A stretch of DNA of 64,000 nucleotides from the NCBI GenBank assembly GCA_008360975.2, contig CM039196.1:9466263-9530262 (forward strand), written 5' to 3'. The position numbers were made by a program, and so were the translations under genes. The notes beneath the pieces were generated by a model. The model did no database searches, was not told the DNA's origin, and saw only the letters and a program-made list of their open reading frames with translations. Positions 39,260 through 51,400 of the stretch are shown in pieces (within the stretch, counting starts at the first letter, position 1; every line of letters starts with the position of its first letter). This DNA comes from Lichenostomus cassidix. Taxonomy: Eukaryota; Chordata; Aves; Passeriformes; Meliphagidae.

Positions 39260-39780
39260 AGCGCGGCTGGCGGAGCCGGCATGAGCCGCTGTGGAGAGCC
39301 CTGCCGGCGCCCGCGGCCGGTGCTGGCGAGGCTGAGGCGCTGTGCCGTGAGGGGCAGGCGGGCTGCGGTGCCGAGAAGCCGCCGCGAGGCGATGCGTGCT
39401 CGGCTGTGAGAGAGAGCGGTGCTGAGACAGTGCGCTGAGACAGCAGCCCCGCAGGTGTGTGAGGGCTCGCTGCCCGCGGTGGGAGGTGGCGTGTGCCCCT
39501 CCCCGGGGTTAAGCCGGATCAGCCTCGCCGCGGTCCTTCCCGCAGCCCGCTCGGGCTCCGCTCCTCGCCAGGTGTGTATTTGTGGCGCTCCGTGTTTCGC
39601 AGCGCTGCTGGGGCGGGCGGCGCTGCCGCACTGCCCGCGGCGGAGCCTTCCCGAGCTGGTGCTTTGTCAAACCGGGACTTCATGCTGGAGCTTTCTCACG
39701 GCTCCTTTCAGCCGAGCCCTGGCCGTACCACTTTGCCCCAGGGACATCTGTAACTCTCCACTGAATGCCGGCTAATTAAA
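39260..39780 (+). promoter_or_regulatory. CpG-rich patch upstream of the intergenic region; possible lncRNA promoter
   Basis: GC-rich DNA directly after the minisatellite contains two donor-like strings on the plus strand, GCAG|GTGTGTGAGG near 39453 and CCAG|GTGTGTATTT near 39571. It could be the start of a plus-strand transcript divergent from DRG1, possibly joined to the candidate exons at 43.3 and 44.3 kb. No recognisable protein is encoded. This is inference from composition and splice-like motifs. Confidence 0.35.
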
Positions 39781-42700
39781 TAGAGAAAGGATTTTTTAAT
39801 GGCCCCTTCAAACTTTAAAATGCCAAGTATTTCCAGCTTGTGGCTGTTTCACAAGAAGCCAAACAACTGGATTTCAAATTAAAAGTATTTTATGACAAGG
39901 AAATACAATTTGATCATTGTTCAGGATTTTCGTTTCCAAGTTTGTTTCCGTGTCATATTTTGTCTGAATTGGAACATTTATAGAAACCTTTCTCTCTATA
40001 TTCACCATTCTTTCCAGGAAGGCTCTTCTACCTCAAATTATTGCAAAGTATGTTCATATATGATGTACCTAAATGTAAAACTTTTTCTAAAAAAAGCCAA
40101 AAATACACTCCTCTGGGCCCACAGTGTGAGCACTTACAGACACACCTGCCACATCTTCAGACAGAATTCTGAGCACATTACAATTGACAAAATTTAACTA
40201 ACAGCACTTTTGGTAGCAGAATTGTTATGGAATCATTAAATCTTCTTAAACTTACAGTGAAAAGAAAAAAAAATAGGGCAATGGGAACCACAGTGCTATT
40301 TGTGGTCCCTTTCTGCCTCTGCATTTCCCTTCTTGTCTCATCTTAATCAAAAAAGCAGCCTTTATTGTCATAAACTCTTTATAGTAGGAACTGTCATTAA
40401 TACAAGCTTATACAGAGCTTACTAAAATAGAATCTCAAATAAAATGGGATTACTATTCCTGGTAATGTTAGTTCAGCTAAGCTAGGGTAGATATAAATGC
40501 ACCGCCCACTGTATATTTGTTCATGGTTTTCTAATTATTCCTTGTGAACAATATCCTTTTCCAACATGGGACAGAGATTTGACCCTGGTATAAATTTTTT
40601 CCTACTTCTTCAGATGGAGTTGGACTTGTTTATGCCTCAGCTGAATTCAGCCATACAATCAGTCTGCATTTGTGGTCCTTTTAAGTACAAGGAAAAACAT
40701 TGAGAAAAATACAAAATCTGAATGCTCAGTCAGGGTTTAAGACCACCCCTCTTGTGCAGTAGATCATGATTAACTTCAGAACTTGTTGCTAGCAACAACA
40801 TTAGTTGTTCTTACAAACTCCAAATCTCATATACTGAGTCTAACTTAAAATTATTTTTTCAAAGTGTGTGCTGAATAAACAAAGATGTCAATAAAATATA
40901 TGGTTTGAAATTAGTTACTGCCGGGTTTTTGTGTCCCTGGTTTAGATTTCTGCAGTGCTCTTAACGTACAGCTGCTCAGTAAGCTCTTAAATTCTTTTTT
41001 TCTCAGAAAGTTACTCAAGCAAAGGTTATAAGGAATTTAGACACCTAAAAACTTCTTTCATTGTTTTGTCTTTAATTACCTGAAGGGAGAAAGAGTTTAA
41101 TTAATAAAGATAATTAGTCTGATTTTTGTTAGCCAAATTAACACTTTCTAATTGTTTAGGACATTTAAAGTAGTTTACATTAGTTTATAACAGCACCATT
41201 TTTAAGCTTCAGAAAGGTCTGTTCAACAAACATTGTTTCTAGGTTGTGAGTAATGTTACTATCATTTATTGTAAGGACTGCTGTGAATTTTTTAATATAA
41301 ATGTGTTTTATGTGATGTGGTGCTTGGAGAAAAGGGTAGTTCTGACCATGGGAAATAAGGTGCAACAGCTGGAAAAATGACTGAAGGGTGGGTGACTGGG
41401 AATGGATAAATTATGTCCTCTGAGGACTGCAGTCAAAACTAGAAAATAGAGTGCAAATTATAAAACCTTATTAGATAACAGGAAGAAAGAAGTCAGAGAA
41501 GGGAAAAATCAAGGAATATATTAATAGAAAATTGGATATAATATCAGGAGAGGAAAAAGCCCCCAGCAGAACTGGAGGGAAAATGAAAGGACATGCAAGA
41601 GACTGAGATCTGCTGGAAAGGTTAATTGAGCTTTATAGTGGGCACTGATCGAAGATGGAGTATGTGAATTGCCATCTTTTTTATTAAAACATGTATGTGT
41701 GTGTTTTAAATTGCAATAATTCCTTTTAGGAAATCGAGATGAGGTGCAACAGGGGGAATACTTCCAAAGGCTGTAACCTGCACAACAGTCATTCTCCCCA
41801 GGGACCAACTGCCTACAGAGTCAGATGACACTGAATAGATGTTCAGATCCGGAGTAAAACTCCACAAATGATTAAGTAGTCATATGAATGACTAACTGAA
41901 AAACTGGAAGTATATAACTTCAGCATTTTTCTAGTAATATTCTTAATAAGATAAAAAAAGCAATGTACTAAAGGGTATTCAGCAAGTGGACAAAGACTGT
42001 ATCTGACATAAAGGCTGTCTCATCAAACAGTTAAGGAACATGACACAGTATGGAATCAGTGATTGGGAAAAAATAAGAGTGTTTGTTTCACCAAGCTACA
42101 ATGACAGCAATGTGACTGAAATGGCACATATATCATTAGCAAGATCTGAAAGATGGAGGGCTGTAGAAAAATGGGTTTCAGAAATTTATGTTCTACACAC
42201 TCCAGTCCTGCTGACACTGATTTTGAGCAAGTAATTTCCTTTACTTGTGCCTCAGTTTTATTTTAGCACGACAGGAATGTTCAGTTGCCACAGAATGATT
42301 GAAACTTTCATGTTTCCATAGCATTGCCCTGCAAGTATGATAACTGTAGCTCCCTCCAATAGGAGAGCTGAGGGGCTAATGCATTTAATGGGTTTTATAT
42401 CAAACTACCAATTTTAAATAAGCTACTTCATTATGGGTCAAATTCTGAAATTCTTTCTAAAACAACTAGTATTTCAGCTTGAGTAAGAGTTTTACTTACA
42501 TGAGATGGCGAGATGCAAACGAAGTATATTAAGAAGAGGCTTGCAAGTCTTTTGGATTACCATGTAAAATTTATCATTGTAAAATACACAGTAAATACTG
42601 TGAGTATGAAATTAGTTGTGATAACTTGTGTATGCTTCATTAAAATCACATAACCGTGTTAAAAATAAGCAGTGTGTGCTCACCTATTTAGGTTTGGGCT

Positions 42701-43329
42701 TTTTCCTCCCTCTTTTATATTCCAATAAATAACTCAAATACTTATGGATATCAAGTTTATTCACAGTGCACTGAGAAGGTCATTTTAGCTTAAGAGCCAC
42801 TCTGGTAGTACAGCACTTGTGGTTTTGGTAATTCACCTCATGCCTGAACTGCAGACTATACTGGCAACCAGCTGTTGCTGCGTGTGTTTGTGGGCTTGCT
42901 AGGGACTGCATTTCCAGATTAGAGGTGGGATTTCTGCAGAATTTCGGAAAGTGGGAAGGAGGTGACAGGGAGGAAATTAAACCATGATTTCAGGTGAAAC
43001 AAGGGTCTTGAAATTTCATATCCTCTCAGAAAGGATCACCAGCCCAGTGAAAAATAACCTGTATCAAATGATAACAGTGACCTGTGTACTTATGATTTTA
43101 ACAATTACGGGTATGGGACTGTAACCAATCTGCCAGAGTTCCCTCATGAAAAAAAGGTTAACTGTAATGAACAAATATACAGAATTTGTTCATTTCAAGG
43201 TGATTTTTCTGTGGGTTTTTGCTTGTTGGTTTGGTTTTTTTCTAAATTTTTACAGTTTTGCAAATTTACCCTATGAATTGTACTTTGATTTGAGAACTGG
43301 CTGCTAATTAACCTTTTATTGTATTTCAG
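39781..43329. other. AT-rich intergenic DNA, no gene recognised
   Basis: The 3.5 kb between the CpG patch and the candidate exon at 43330 shows short open frames without family resemblance. A weak MIR-like string, TTTGAGCAAGTAATTTCC followed by TTGTGCCTCAGTTTT, lies at about 42222-42260. I see nothing else that I can support. Confidence 0.5.
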
Positions 43330-44420
43330 GGAAGAACTGCTCATGCTGAAGAGGAGACAAAACTCTAATGAGCTATAATGAGTTGACTAAGAGCCAGCTT
43401 CATGCCTGTTTAGAGGAAAGAGATTTTGAAAACCCCCTATCAAAAGGTAAGATTTTTTATATCCATGGTATTGAATCTCCAATGGAAGTATAATACTGAT
43501 TGCCTGAGGTGAAGTGACTCTGAGAGTTGATGCAATTCACATTCTTAATTAACTCTTAAGGCAGTAGACAGAAAGTTGCATCTCTTTTGGATATCATAAA
43601 ATGTACAGATGTAGCCATTCCTAGTTGTCTTCTAGGATTAACTTTTTTTTGGGCCAGTTTATTGTTATCTAGGGAGCAGGTTTCTTGGGGCCAGCACAGT
43701 AGTTTAGCTATTAATCTGTAAATACCAAACCTTTGTTGCTTGCATTGCATATTTAGGATTGCATTGTAATGTATGTTTTACAAGAAAAAGTTTTCTGTCA
43801 GGTTTGCTTAGCTAGGCATGGATGCCTAATTCACTGGGAGTCAACAAGATGGAATCCTAGGTTGTATTCCCATGTTGCCCAAATCCCAAATGTGGCAATC
43901 TTGTTTTGAATGGGTCAGGTTGCTTTGGTTCAAGGCAGTCTAGAATAAACTGGGCAGCCTGAAGAAATGAGGGGAACAAAAGGGAGATTAAGTATCAAAG
44001 GTTAGCTTCCAAGACTGTGTAAAATTAGTGTAACAACTAAAAGCTGTGTAGTTTAGCATCAGCTCCCCAGATTTTGTCGTGGACTGCTATGCAACACACA
44101 GACTACACAGCACATGAGTGCAGTGAGGAGGGTGATCAAAAAGAGGAAAAACAAACAGTGCTGTTTTCCCTTTTTAAAGTGAGTCTTCCTGTGTACTTTC
44201 CACAGCATCATATACCATCCTATTGCTGTCGGGTTTGTGACAGTACTGAGTATTTTTAAAGCGTTTTCATCTGCTTCTAGAGGAGAAAGCTGACAAATCA
44301 CTAAACCCACGTGTGGGTTACAGAGGAAACTGTGCTGTTTCCAAGTCTGAGAATCCTTGCTGCTAGGGTTGGCATTCTCTTGGGATGATTCCCAATAAAA
44401 AACTGAGTAAGCTTTAAAAA
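43330..44420 (+). ncRNA. Candidate spliced transcript with a 54-codon ORF (lncRNA or micropeptide gene)
   Basis: Exon 43330-43446 opens after TTGTATTTCAG and closes at a strong donor, AAAG|GTAAGA. A second exon opens at 44281 after CATCTGCTTCTAG. Joining them keeps open the frame that starts at ATG 43368 and ends at TAG 44364-44366, giving 54 residues that begin MSYNELTKSQLHACLEER. AATAAA follows at 44394-44399, 28 bases after the stop. An in-frame TGA upstream of the ATG (43347) marks it as a plausible start, although the Kozak context is weak. The first residues have a faint SAP-like look (L-x3-QL-x3-LEER). No family is recognised. An upstream exon must exist because the first exon has an acceptor; the CpG patch at 39.3-39.8 kb is the natural source. 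It may equally be noncoding. Confidence 0.35.
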
Positions 44421-47040
44421 CTAAATTTAAGTAATAATCAACCTAATAAGTAGTGAATGCTGAATTAATTGCTTGTTATATCAGTAGCAGTTAATTAAAA
44501 TACCAGTGAAATCCCAGAAAAACTGACAGCTACTCACTGAAATTGCAAGTGTGCCGTGAACCGCACAGTGTTGCGTATTTTCTGTGGAACACACATAGAA
44601 AGGAAATGGTTCATATGACTGATTAGCTGGCACAAGTGCTATGCACAAATGTCTCTGCTAATATTATAATCCATGTGAAATAGTGACTAACCTTCTTAAA
44701 GAGTATAATAATGGGACTATTCTGAAAAATTTCAGTAGCCTCACAGATTCATGAGTTGAGAGTGTTGAACAAATAGGTATGACTCAATTCTAATTAACAT
44801 ATACCCAAATATGTTTGAATAGATTAGACTGTAACAGTCCTTTGTTACCTTCTATATTTGCACACCAATTTAAGGTCTGCATTTCTGAGTAGGGCCAGTA
44901 GCAATTGATCTGCAATGAAGCGAGCAATGTACAGTGTGCAGTCCCAAATGGTACACACATGTTCAGTGCAAAGGAGGATTATTAATACTATTGAAATACC
45001 AATCAAAGTGCTTCAGCGGGCACCAGGCAGTTGCAAAACATTTAGGGACACCTCAGGAATTCCCTTGAGCAGAAGTGAGATGGGAAATAGTGAGAAGCTG
45101 AATAATGTAGCTGAGGAAAATGCCGTTATTTAAAAGAGATGGATTAAAAAAAAGTTCAGCATATCCCAGTGCAGAAGAAAATAGATTAGGAATCATCTGA
45201 AAAGGGGAGGAAATACTGGATACAGAAAATGTAAATTCTAAAGTTGAAATTTAAAACTTTCTTTCACATCATCTGGAACTTTGTCTTCAGAGAGTAACTA
45301 GCTAGTTGTGATGGTGAGTTCAAAGGTAATCATTCCTGTCTGCTTACACAGTTATCTACGGAGAAATACCATTTTGTCATCACATTAAATTTAGGGAACT
45401 TCACCTTATGAGTATGTTCATAGAGATGAGCCAAACAGTTTGTGGCACAAACTGTTCATTTTCTGAAGAAATTTAGCTGTCTTATATGAAATGCTAGTTG
45501 AGTGGCTATTTTGATAGTCTCATATTCTGAGAGAGCCTAAGTTTGGGACCAGAAGATGTTCTAAGCAGCAGTCTTTTAAATGTGTTGGTGGAGTTGTAGG
45601 GTGCGGGAAGGCAGTGTAGAAAGACTGTAAGTACCAACAGGAGTGCTGCAGGCACTGCCATAGCAGAGTGCCGAGGAGCCAAGGCAAAGGGCTGTGTCAG
45701 TGTCCTCGTGATTAACTGGGAGTGCAAGGTGCTGGCGGTCATCTTGAGCAAGCATCCAGCAGCTACTCGGAGTGTGAGCTCCCAGCGTGCTGATCTGGCA
45801 TCCTTGTGGCAAGTGTGAGTGGGTCACTTGCCATGAAACAGCCATGCTTTGGGGATTTTTTTTTTAGCTTTTACCTAAAGAAGCAGGCAGGGTGTGTGGG
45901 ACGGTGCCTTTTAAACAGGAGGGCTGGAAGCTGAAACCAGAACATTCCGTGGCAACTGGAGAAAGTTCTGAGGAAAGTGCTGTGAGAGAGGCAGGACCCC
46001 CCTCCCCCTGCCTAGAGGAGAGACAAAGAACAGGCGAGGAGGGAACTGAAATAGGAAGCAGGAACCATGTCAGGAGGCTGGGGGCTAAAAGAAAGCAAAT
46101 TAATAAACCACTGGGGGAAAGGCACACAACTGTCCAAAGCCACTAGGAAAGATAAGCAAATTCCAGATTCTTTAACTGCTCCGTGTATGTGTGCTTGCAG
46201 CCTGGCTAGCGAGTTAAACATAATCATTTTCCTCACTGTAGCAAGTACAACCTATGTGTCTGTGGCACACAGATTTAAGAGAACACAAGCACTGTGTCAT
46301 CTATATAATAGGGTGTATTTAAGCTGGGTTTGTCAGCATTGCTACTAGTCCACCTCGAATTTCTCAAAGTATATGTTCATATCAGTGTGTGTGCACATAT
46401 AGTGCAGTAACAAAAAGTTACTGGTAATATTCTGACTGCAGTAGAGACAAACAGTTCCTATCAAAAGCAGGAGAAATCTGGTGTACAGGCTGAGGGCACT
46501 GTGTGGCCTTAAGTGTTAATGTAATATTTTGGAAGTTGGAAGCTTGGTGCGCTCATTTGCACATCAGTACCCAGAATGCTTTTTCAGTTCCACCACTATT
46601 TAATTCAAGTGCTGGGTTTGAGCTTTTGGAAGGCTCTGTAGTTTGTGATGCCCTCACATGTGCCAAGTTCAGTATTTTCCACAGAATAGTTTAAGTGACG
46701 ATATTAGATCGTGAATAGGTGGTCCAAGCATTCTTAATTAGGGTTGATATTACAAATGCAAAAAAGTGTCCTTGAACACTTTTTCCAAGTGTTGTCTTTA
46801 ACAAAACAAAGAACTCTGTTTGGGAAATGTGTGTGTGTGATGTGTGTGTGGGAGATAGTTCTTCAAAAGTAGAGAAAAATTCTTCTCTGAGACAGAAAGC
46901 AGATTTCAGCTGCAAATGAGTAACGACGATGATGATGTTGAAATAGCAGCTCTTCATAGAGAGACTTCGAGCACACAGGGAAGATTCAGCACTAGGACAG
47001 TCCAGGCAACCACGCGCAGTGAATTCGGCGGTACATTTTG
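44421..47040. other. Intergenic DNA upstream of PATZ1
   Basis: Mostly AT-rich DNA. An open frame at 45892-46146 on the plus strand has Glu-, Arg- and Ser-rich text but no family resemblance. A GT-rich microsatellite lies at about 46829-46851. I see no supported gene. Confidence 0.5.
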
Positions 47041-48473
47041 GAGCGTTTAACCCGGGCCCGGGGAAGGGTAACTTGAGGGAGCGGGGGCCTCGGCGCGCTG
47101 GGGCGTGAGGCGCGCCGGGCGCCGTGGGAACCCCGGGTGCGCGGGAGGGGCTCCGCGGGGCAGCAGCTTCCCCAACATGGACGCGGTCGGGGCTGTGAAG
47201 TGCCCGTGCCTCCCGCAGCCCCCGACCCGCGGGTACCGTTCCTCCCAACTGCTCCCCAGGGGAAGGCATTTTCGCACTGGAAGAATTCCCGCTGTACCCC
47301 TTCCCTCCCCCACAATGCCGGCGCCTCGCTCTTCTAGCGAGGCTGAGAGTTGATCGTGGTACGGGGGGTGGGGGTGAGAAATGCAATGAAAGACCGGGGG
47401 GAGGCCGGTCTGCTCTGCAGCCCCTGGCCCCTCTGGGATCGGCTCTCCTCAGGCGAGCCGCGGAGGTGGGGGCCGCTCTGCGCCTCTGCAGCTCCGGGAG
47501 GGTTTGCATTGGACGATTCGCGCCTGGGGAGGGGGGGAGGTTGCCTGCAGCCCCCCCCGCCGGCCCCTCCTCCTCTCTCCAGCGGGAGGGGGGCCTGGGG
47601 GGCGAGCTGCAGTCCGGATATTTGGGGGAGGGGGCGAGCGCAGCCCCACCACCCCCGTGTGCCGCGGGCGGGGGCCTCGCTGCCGGCTCGGCATTGGAGG
47701 ATCGGTGCTGGGGAAGGGGGAGACTGCAGCCCCCAGCCCCCGCGGGCGGGCGGGGTGGGGGCCGGCCTGCTGGCTCTGGCTGCTCTTGCATTGGCGGATG
47801 CGGGGAGGGAGGGGGGCAGGAAGCGGGGGGGCAGGGGGGGAGCCCGAGTGGCTGGAGGGGGGGTCTCCGTGAATAGGGTGGGGGTCTTCTCGTCCAAAGA
47901 AGAGAGGAAAGTTTGCGGCGCCGGTGGTGAGGGTGCGTCGAAGCGGGCGGGGCCCGGACCGGGGCCGGCGGCGGCGGCGCTTGGTCGGGGAGCAGCAGCC
48001 GGGGGGCCCCCGCTGGATTTTTGTAGGGGGGGTGGTATCGCCCCCTCCTTCTCCTCCCCCCAGGGGTGAAAGTGCAAGAGGAAGTGCAGCCGCTGCCATC
48101 TTTCCTCCGCTCCAAACACACAGGGACGGACGGAGCCGGCAGCCCGGAGCCGCCGCCGGACCCCCGTCCCTCCCGGCTGCTGCCGCCGCGCCGCGCACGC
48201 CCCTTCCCGCGGCGGCCCCGCGGCCGCAGCGCCTCGTGGCGGCCGGGCCCGGGCGGGGCTCGCGCGGCCGCGCGCGCGCCTCGGCCGCCCGAGCCTTTTG
48301 TCTCGCCCCCCCCGCGCCGCGCGAGCCCCTCGCGCCGTGCAGGGAGCGCCGCGCGCGCGCCGCCGCCGGCCCGGGCAGGGGCGGGGAACGAGCAGGAGGA
48401 GGCGGCGCGCGCCGCCGGGCGGCCCGAGAGCGCGCGCGCCCCCTGCGGGCGCCGGCGGGGCGGCGCAGCCCCC
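47041..48473 (+). promoter_or_regulatory. PATZ1: PATZ1 CpG-island promoter and 5'UTR
   Basis: About 1.4 kb of extremely GC-rich DNA lies before the PATZ1 ATG. Three inverted CCAAT boxes (ATTGG) sit in similar contexts at 47508-47512, 47693-47697 and 47790-47794. A G-run cluster at 47801-47870 is a strong G-quadruplex candidate. A YY1-type site, AAGATGGCAGC on the minus strand, lies at 48091-48101, beside GAGGAAGTG, an ETS-like string. The stop-free frames of up to 594 codons on either strand are an effect of composition. Confidence 0.75.
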
Positions 48474-51400
48474 ATGGAGCGGGTGAGCGAGGCCGCCGCC
48501 TGCGGCCCCTCGTCGGGCTGCTACACGTACCAGGTGAGCCGGCACAGCGCCGACGTGCTGCACAGCCTCAACCAGCAGCGCAAGAACGGCGGCCGCTTCT
48601 GCGACGTGCTCCTACGCGTGGGCGACGAGAGCTTCCCGGCGCATCGCGCCGTGCTGGCCGCTTGCAGCGAGTACTTCGAGTCGGTGTTCAGCGCGCAGCT
48701 GGGCGACGGGGCAGGCGGCGGCGGCGCGGAGGGCAGCGCGGCGGAGGCGGCGGCGGCCGGCGGGGCTGCGGCGGCGGCCGGCGGCGCCCCCGGAGGCGGG
48801 CGGGAGCTGGAGATGCACACCATCAGCTCCAAGGTGTTCGGAGACATCCTGGACTTCGCCTATACGTCGCGCATCGTGGTGCGGCTGGAGAGCTTCCCGG
48901 AGCTCATGACGGCCGCCAAGTTCCTGCTGATGCGCTCTGTGATTGACATCTGCCAGGAGGTCATCAAGCAGTCCAACGTGCAGCTCCTCGTGCCCCCTGC
49001 ACGCCCTGACATTATGCTGTTCCGGCCGGGGGCTGCTGACCTCGGCTTCCCTCTTGACATGACCAACGGTGCCGCTTTGGCACCCAATGGCAATGGCATT
49101 GCCGGCATGCCTGAAGACGAGGCCACGCGGGCTGCGCTCTCGGCTGCGCAGTCCTCCCTACCTGTCCTGCAGGGTGTGGACCGCCTGCCCATGGTGGCAG
49201 GACCTCTGTCCCCACCACTGCTGGCTTCACCCTTCCAGAATGTTGCTGCTAGTGCCCCCACTTTAAGCACCAAGAGGGGCAGAGGGCGTCCCCGTAAAGC
49301 CAATCTCTTGGACTCCATGATGTTTGGTACCCCAGGGGGCCTGCGAGAGGCTGGTATCCTGCCTTGTGGTCTCTGTGGGAAAGTATTCACAGATGCTAAC
49401 CGTCTTCGTCAACACGAGGCTCAACATGGGGTGACAAGCTTACAGCTGGGCTACATAGACATCCCACCCCCTCGACTGGGTGAAAATGGTGTTCCTGGTC
49501 AGGATGACCCCGATGCACCCAGAAAAAGAAGCAGGACGAGGAAACAGGTGGCCTGTGAGATCTGTGGCAAGATTTTTCGGGACGTGTACCACCTGAATCG
49601 GCACAAGCTGTCACACTCTGGCGAAAAGCCTTACTCTTGTCCAGTGTGTGGCTTGCGATTCAAGAGAAAAGACAGGATGTCCTATCATGTTCGATCTCAT
49701 GATGGCTCTGTGGGAAAGCCCTACATCTGCCAGAGCTGTGGAAAAGGCTTTTCCAGGTAAGGGAGTGCTTGTATGTATCATTGACACAAACGGAGACCTA
49801 GGAAGTTGACTTTCCAATCCCTTGGGAATGTACTTAGGATAGTTTGACTGTTCCACTTCAAAATGTCTGAAGAAATGAAACTTCCATCATTTTCTCTGGG
49901 ATGCTATTCTGCAGTCTCTTGGAAGGGTTTAAAAGCAATTAAGACATAAAACTGGGAGTCAGCTGGCTTCTGGCTAACATTCCCAGCTTTGTCCCAGAGT
50001 TGGTGTATGCGTGTCCTTGGGCAAATCAGTTAGTCTCTCCCTCAAATGACACTCTTCTGTGAAATGGCTTTTGAAATAATTACCTGCCTCACAGAAGTGT
50101 CTTGAGATGACTGGTGTGTAGGTAGTTTGAAGGTGCTGTTGAAGTGCAAAATAATACATCTCAAGATTATTTTTCTCCGTATCCATTTTAAATTTTCTTT
50201 TTCTTAACTTCCCTTCATTTCTCTTAGTTCGTAATGTTTTTTATCACCCAAATGTGAAGGAAGAGGTGAGATTTCAAAGGCTGCAGCATCAAGTATCTTT
50301 TAATACATGATCTTTGTGTCCTTTGGGTTTACATCCTTCTGAAGGGGATCCTGTTTCTGCCCTGCAACATACGTAAGATCTGTGCATTTAATGTTGCTGA
50401 TTTTTTGTTGTCGCTGTTTGTGGGAGCTAATTTAATAAGTAGTTTGGTACGTGTAGTTGTGTTAGTGGTATCTTATAGTCTGAGTTAATGAATTTGAAAC
50501 TTTTTTGGAAGTTTGCTGCTCGCTTTGAGTGTAGTAGTAGTAGGGGGGATGGTGATGCATACACTCTGCCTTTTCTATACCAGCAGTCACTTTTCTATAG
50601 CAGTTGATTTGCTCTAACGTGAGGGTAGGAATCGAGATCTGAAAACAAACCAAAAGGCCACCAGGCTATGTAAAATGTGGAATTGTGCCCCTGCTCTCAT
50701 TTTGATAGAGAGACTTTTTGTTATTGAAATAAATAACAAAAACGTAGCCCCACCTCCCCCTCTTTTTTTAATCGGCAGTAATTAGGGGTGTGTCTTCACA
50801 AGGTCTGCAAGATTCAGTTATGGAAGGTCACAAAATGAAAATTTCATCCGTGGCTAGAAGTGAAAGTATTTTTCGTATTACAGCTCTACCTGGGATCGTG
50901 TACCAATTTTTATTGGTTTTATTGACACTTAAAGATTTCTGTTATCCCTGTATGAAAGGGTTTTGTCATTAAGGGAAAGAGAAATACATGTTGAGTTCTC
51001 ATTTTTCGCAGTAAGTTAATGTGAATAGGCGGGAATACTGTTAAAAAAGTAAACAACAAAACCGTCTGCATATCTGTAAAACCAGGGTATGAATGAAAAC
51101 TAGAGACTCTTTAAGAGCAGCCAAAGGGAGTTGGAAGCGTGATGTCTCATTTTAGTGTCCTTTCCTTTATTCAGTAGCGCAGCACGTGAGGTTGCTGGGC
51201 TTGAGGTACCCAGAAGGACCCCCAACCAGTCTGTCCGGTTCCACCGCCTCAGCCCAGCGCTGGAGCATCGGGTTTAAGAGGCTCACTGCAAAGTTCAGCC
51301 TATTTTCTGTCTGCAGTGCGTGAATTCCATCCCGCGCCCTCTCATTGGTGCAGCTGGGAAGTTGGGGGAGGAGAAGGTGGAGAACTTGTTTCCAAGCAGT

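Noticed and set aside
45892..46146. 84-codon frame with Glu/Arg/Ser-rich text upstream of PATZ1
   Set aside because: No family resemblance, no convincing splice sites or poly(A) signal tied to it, and shadow frames on the other strand are equally long.
48066..48473. In-frame N-terminal extension of PATZ1 by 136 codons
   Set aside because: It begins with GTG, has no ATG before MERVSE, and is Pro/Arg/Ala-rich like the GC-rich frames around it. The MERVSE start agrees with human PATZ1.
46691..48475. A 594-codon stop-free frame on the minus strand, and other long frames antisense to PATZ1 exon 1
   Set aside because: They lie in DNA of extreme GC content where stop codons are rare, and are Pro/Arg/Ala/Gly-rich in several frames at once. 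No family is recognisable.
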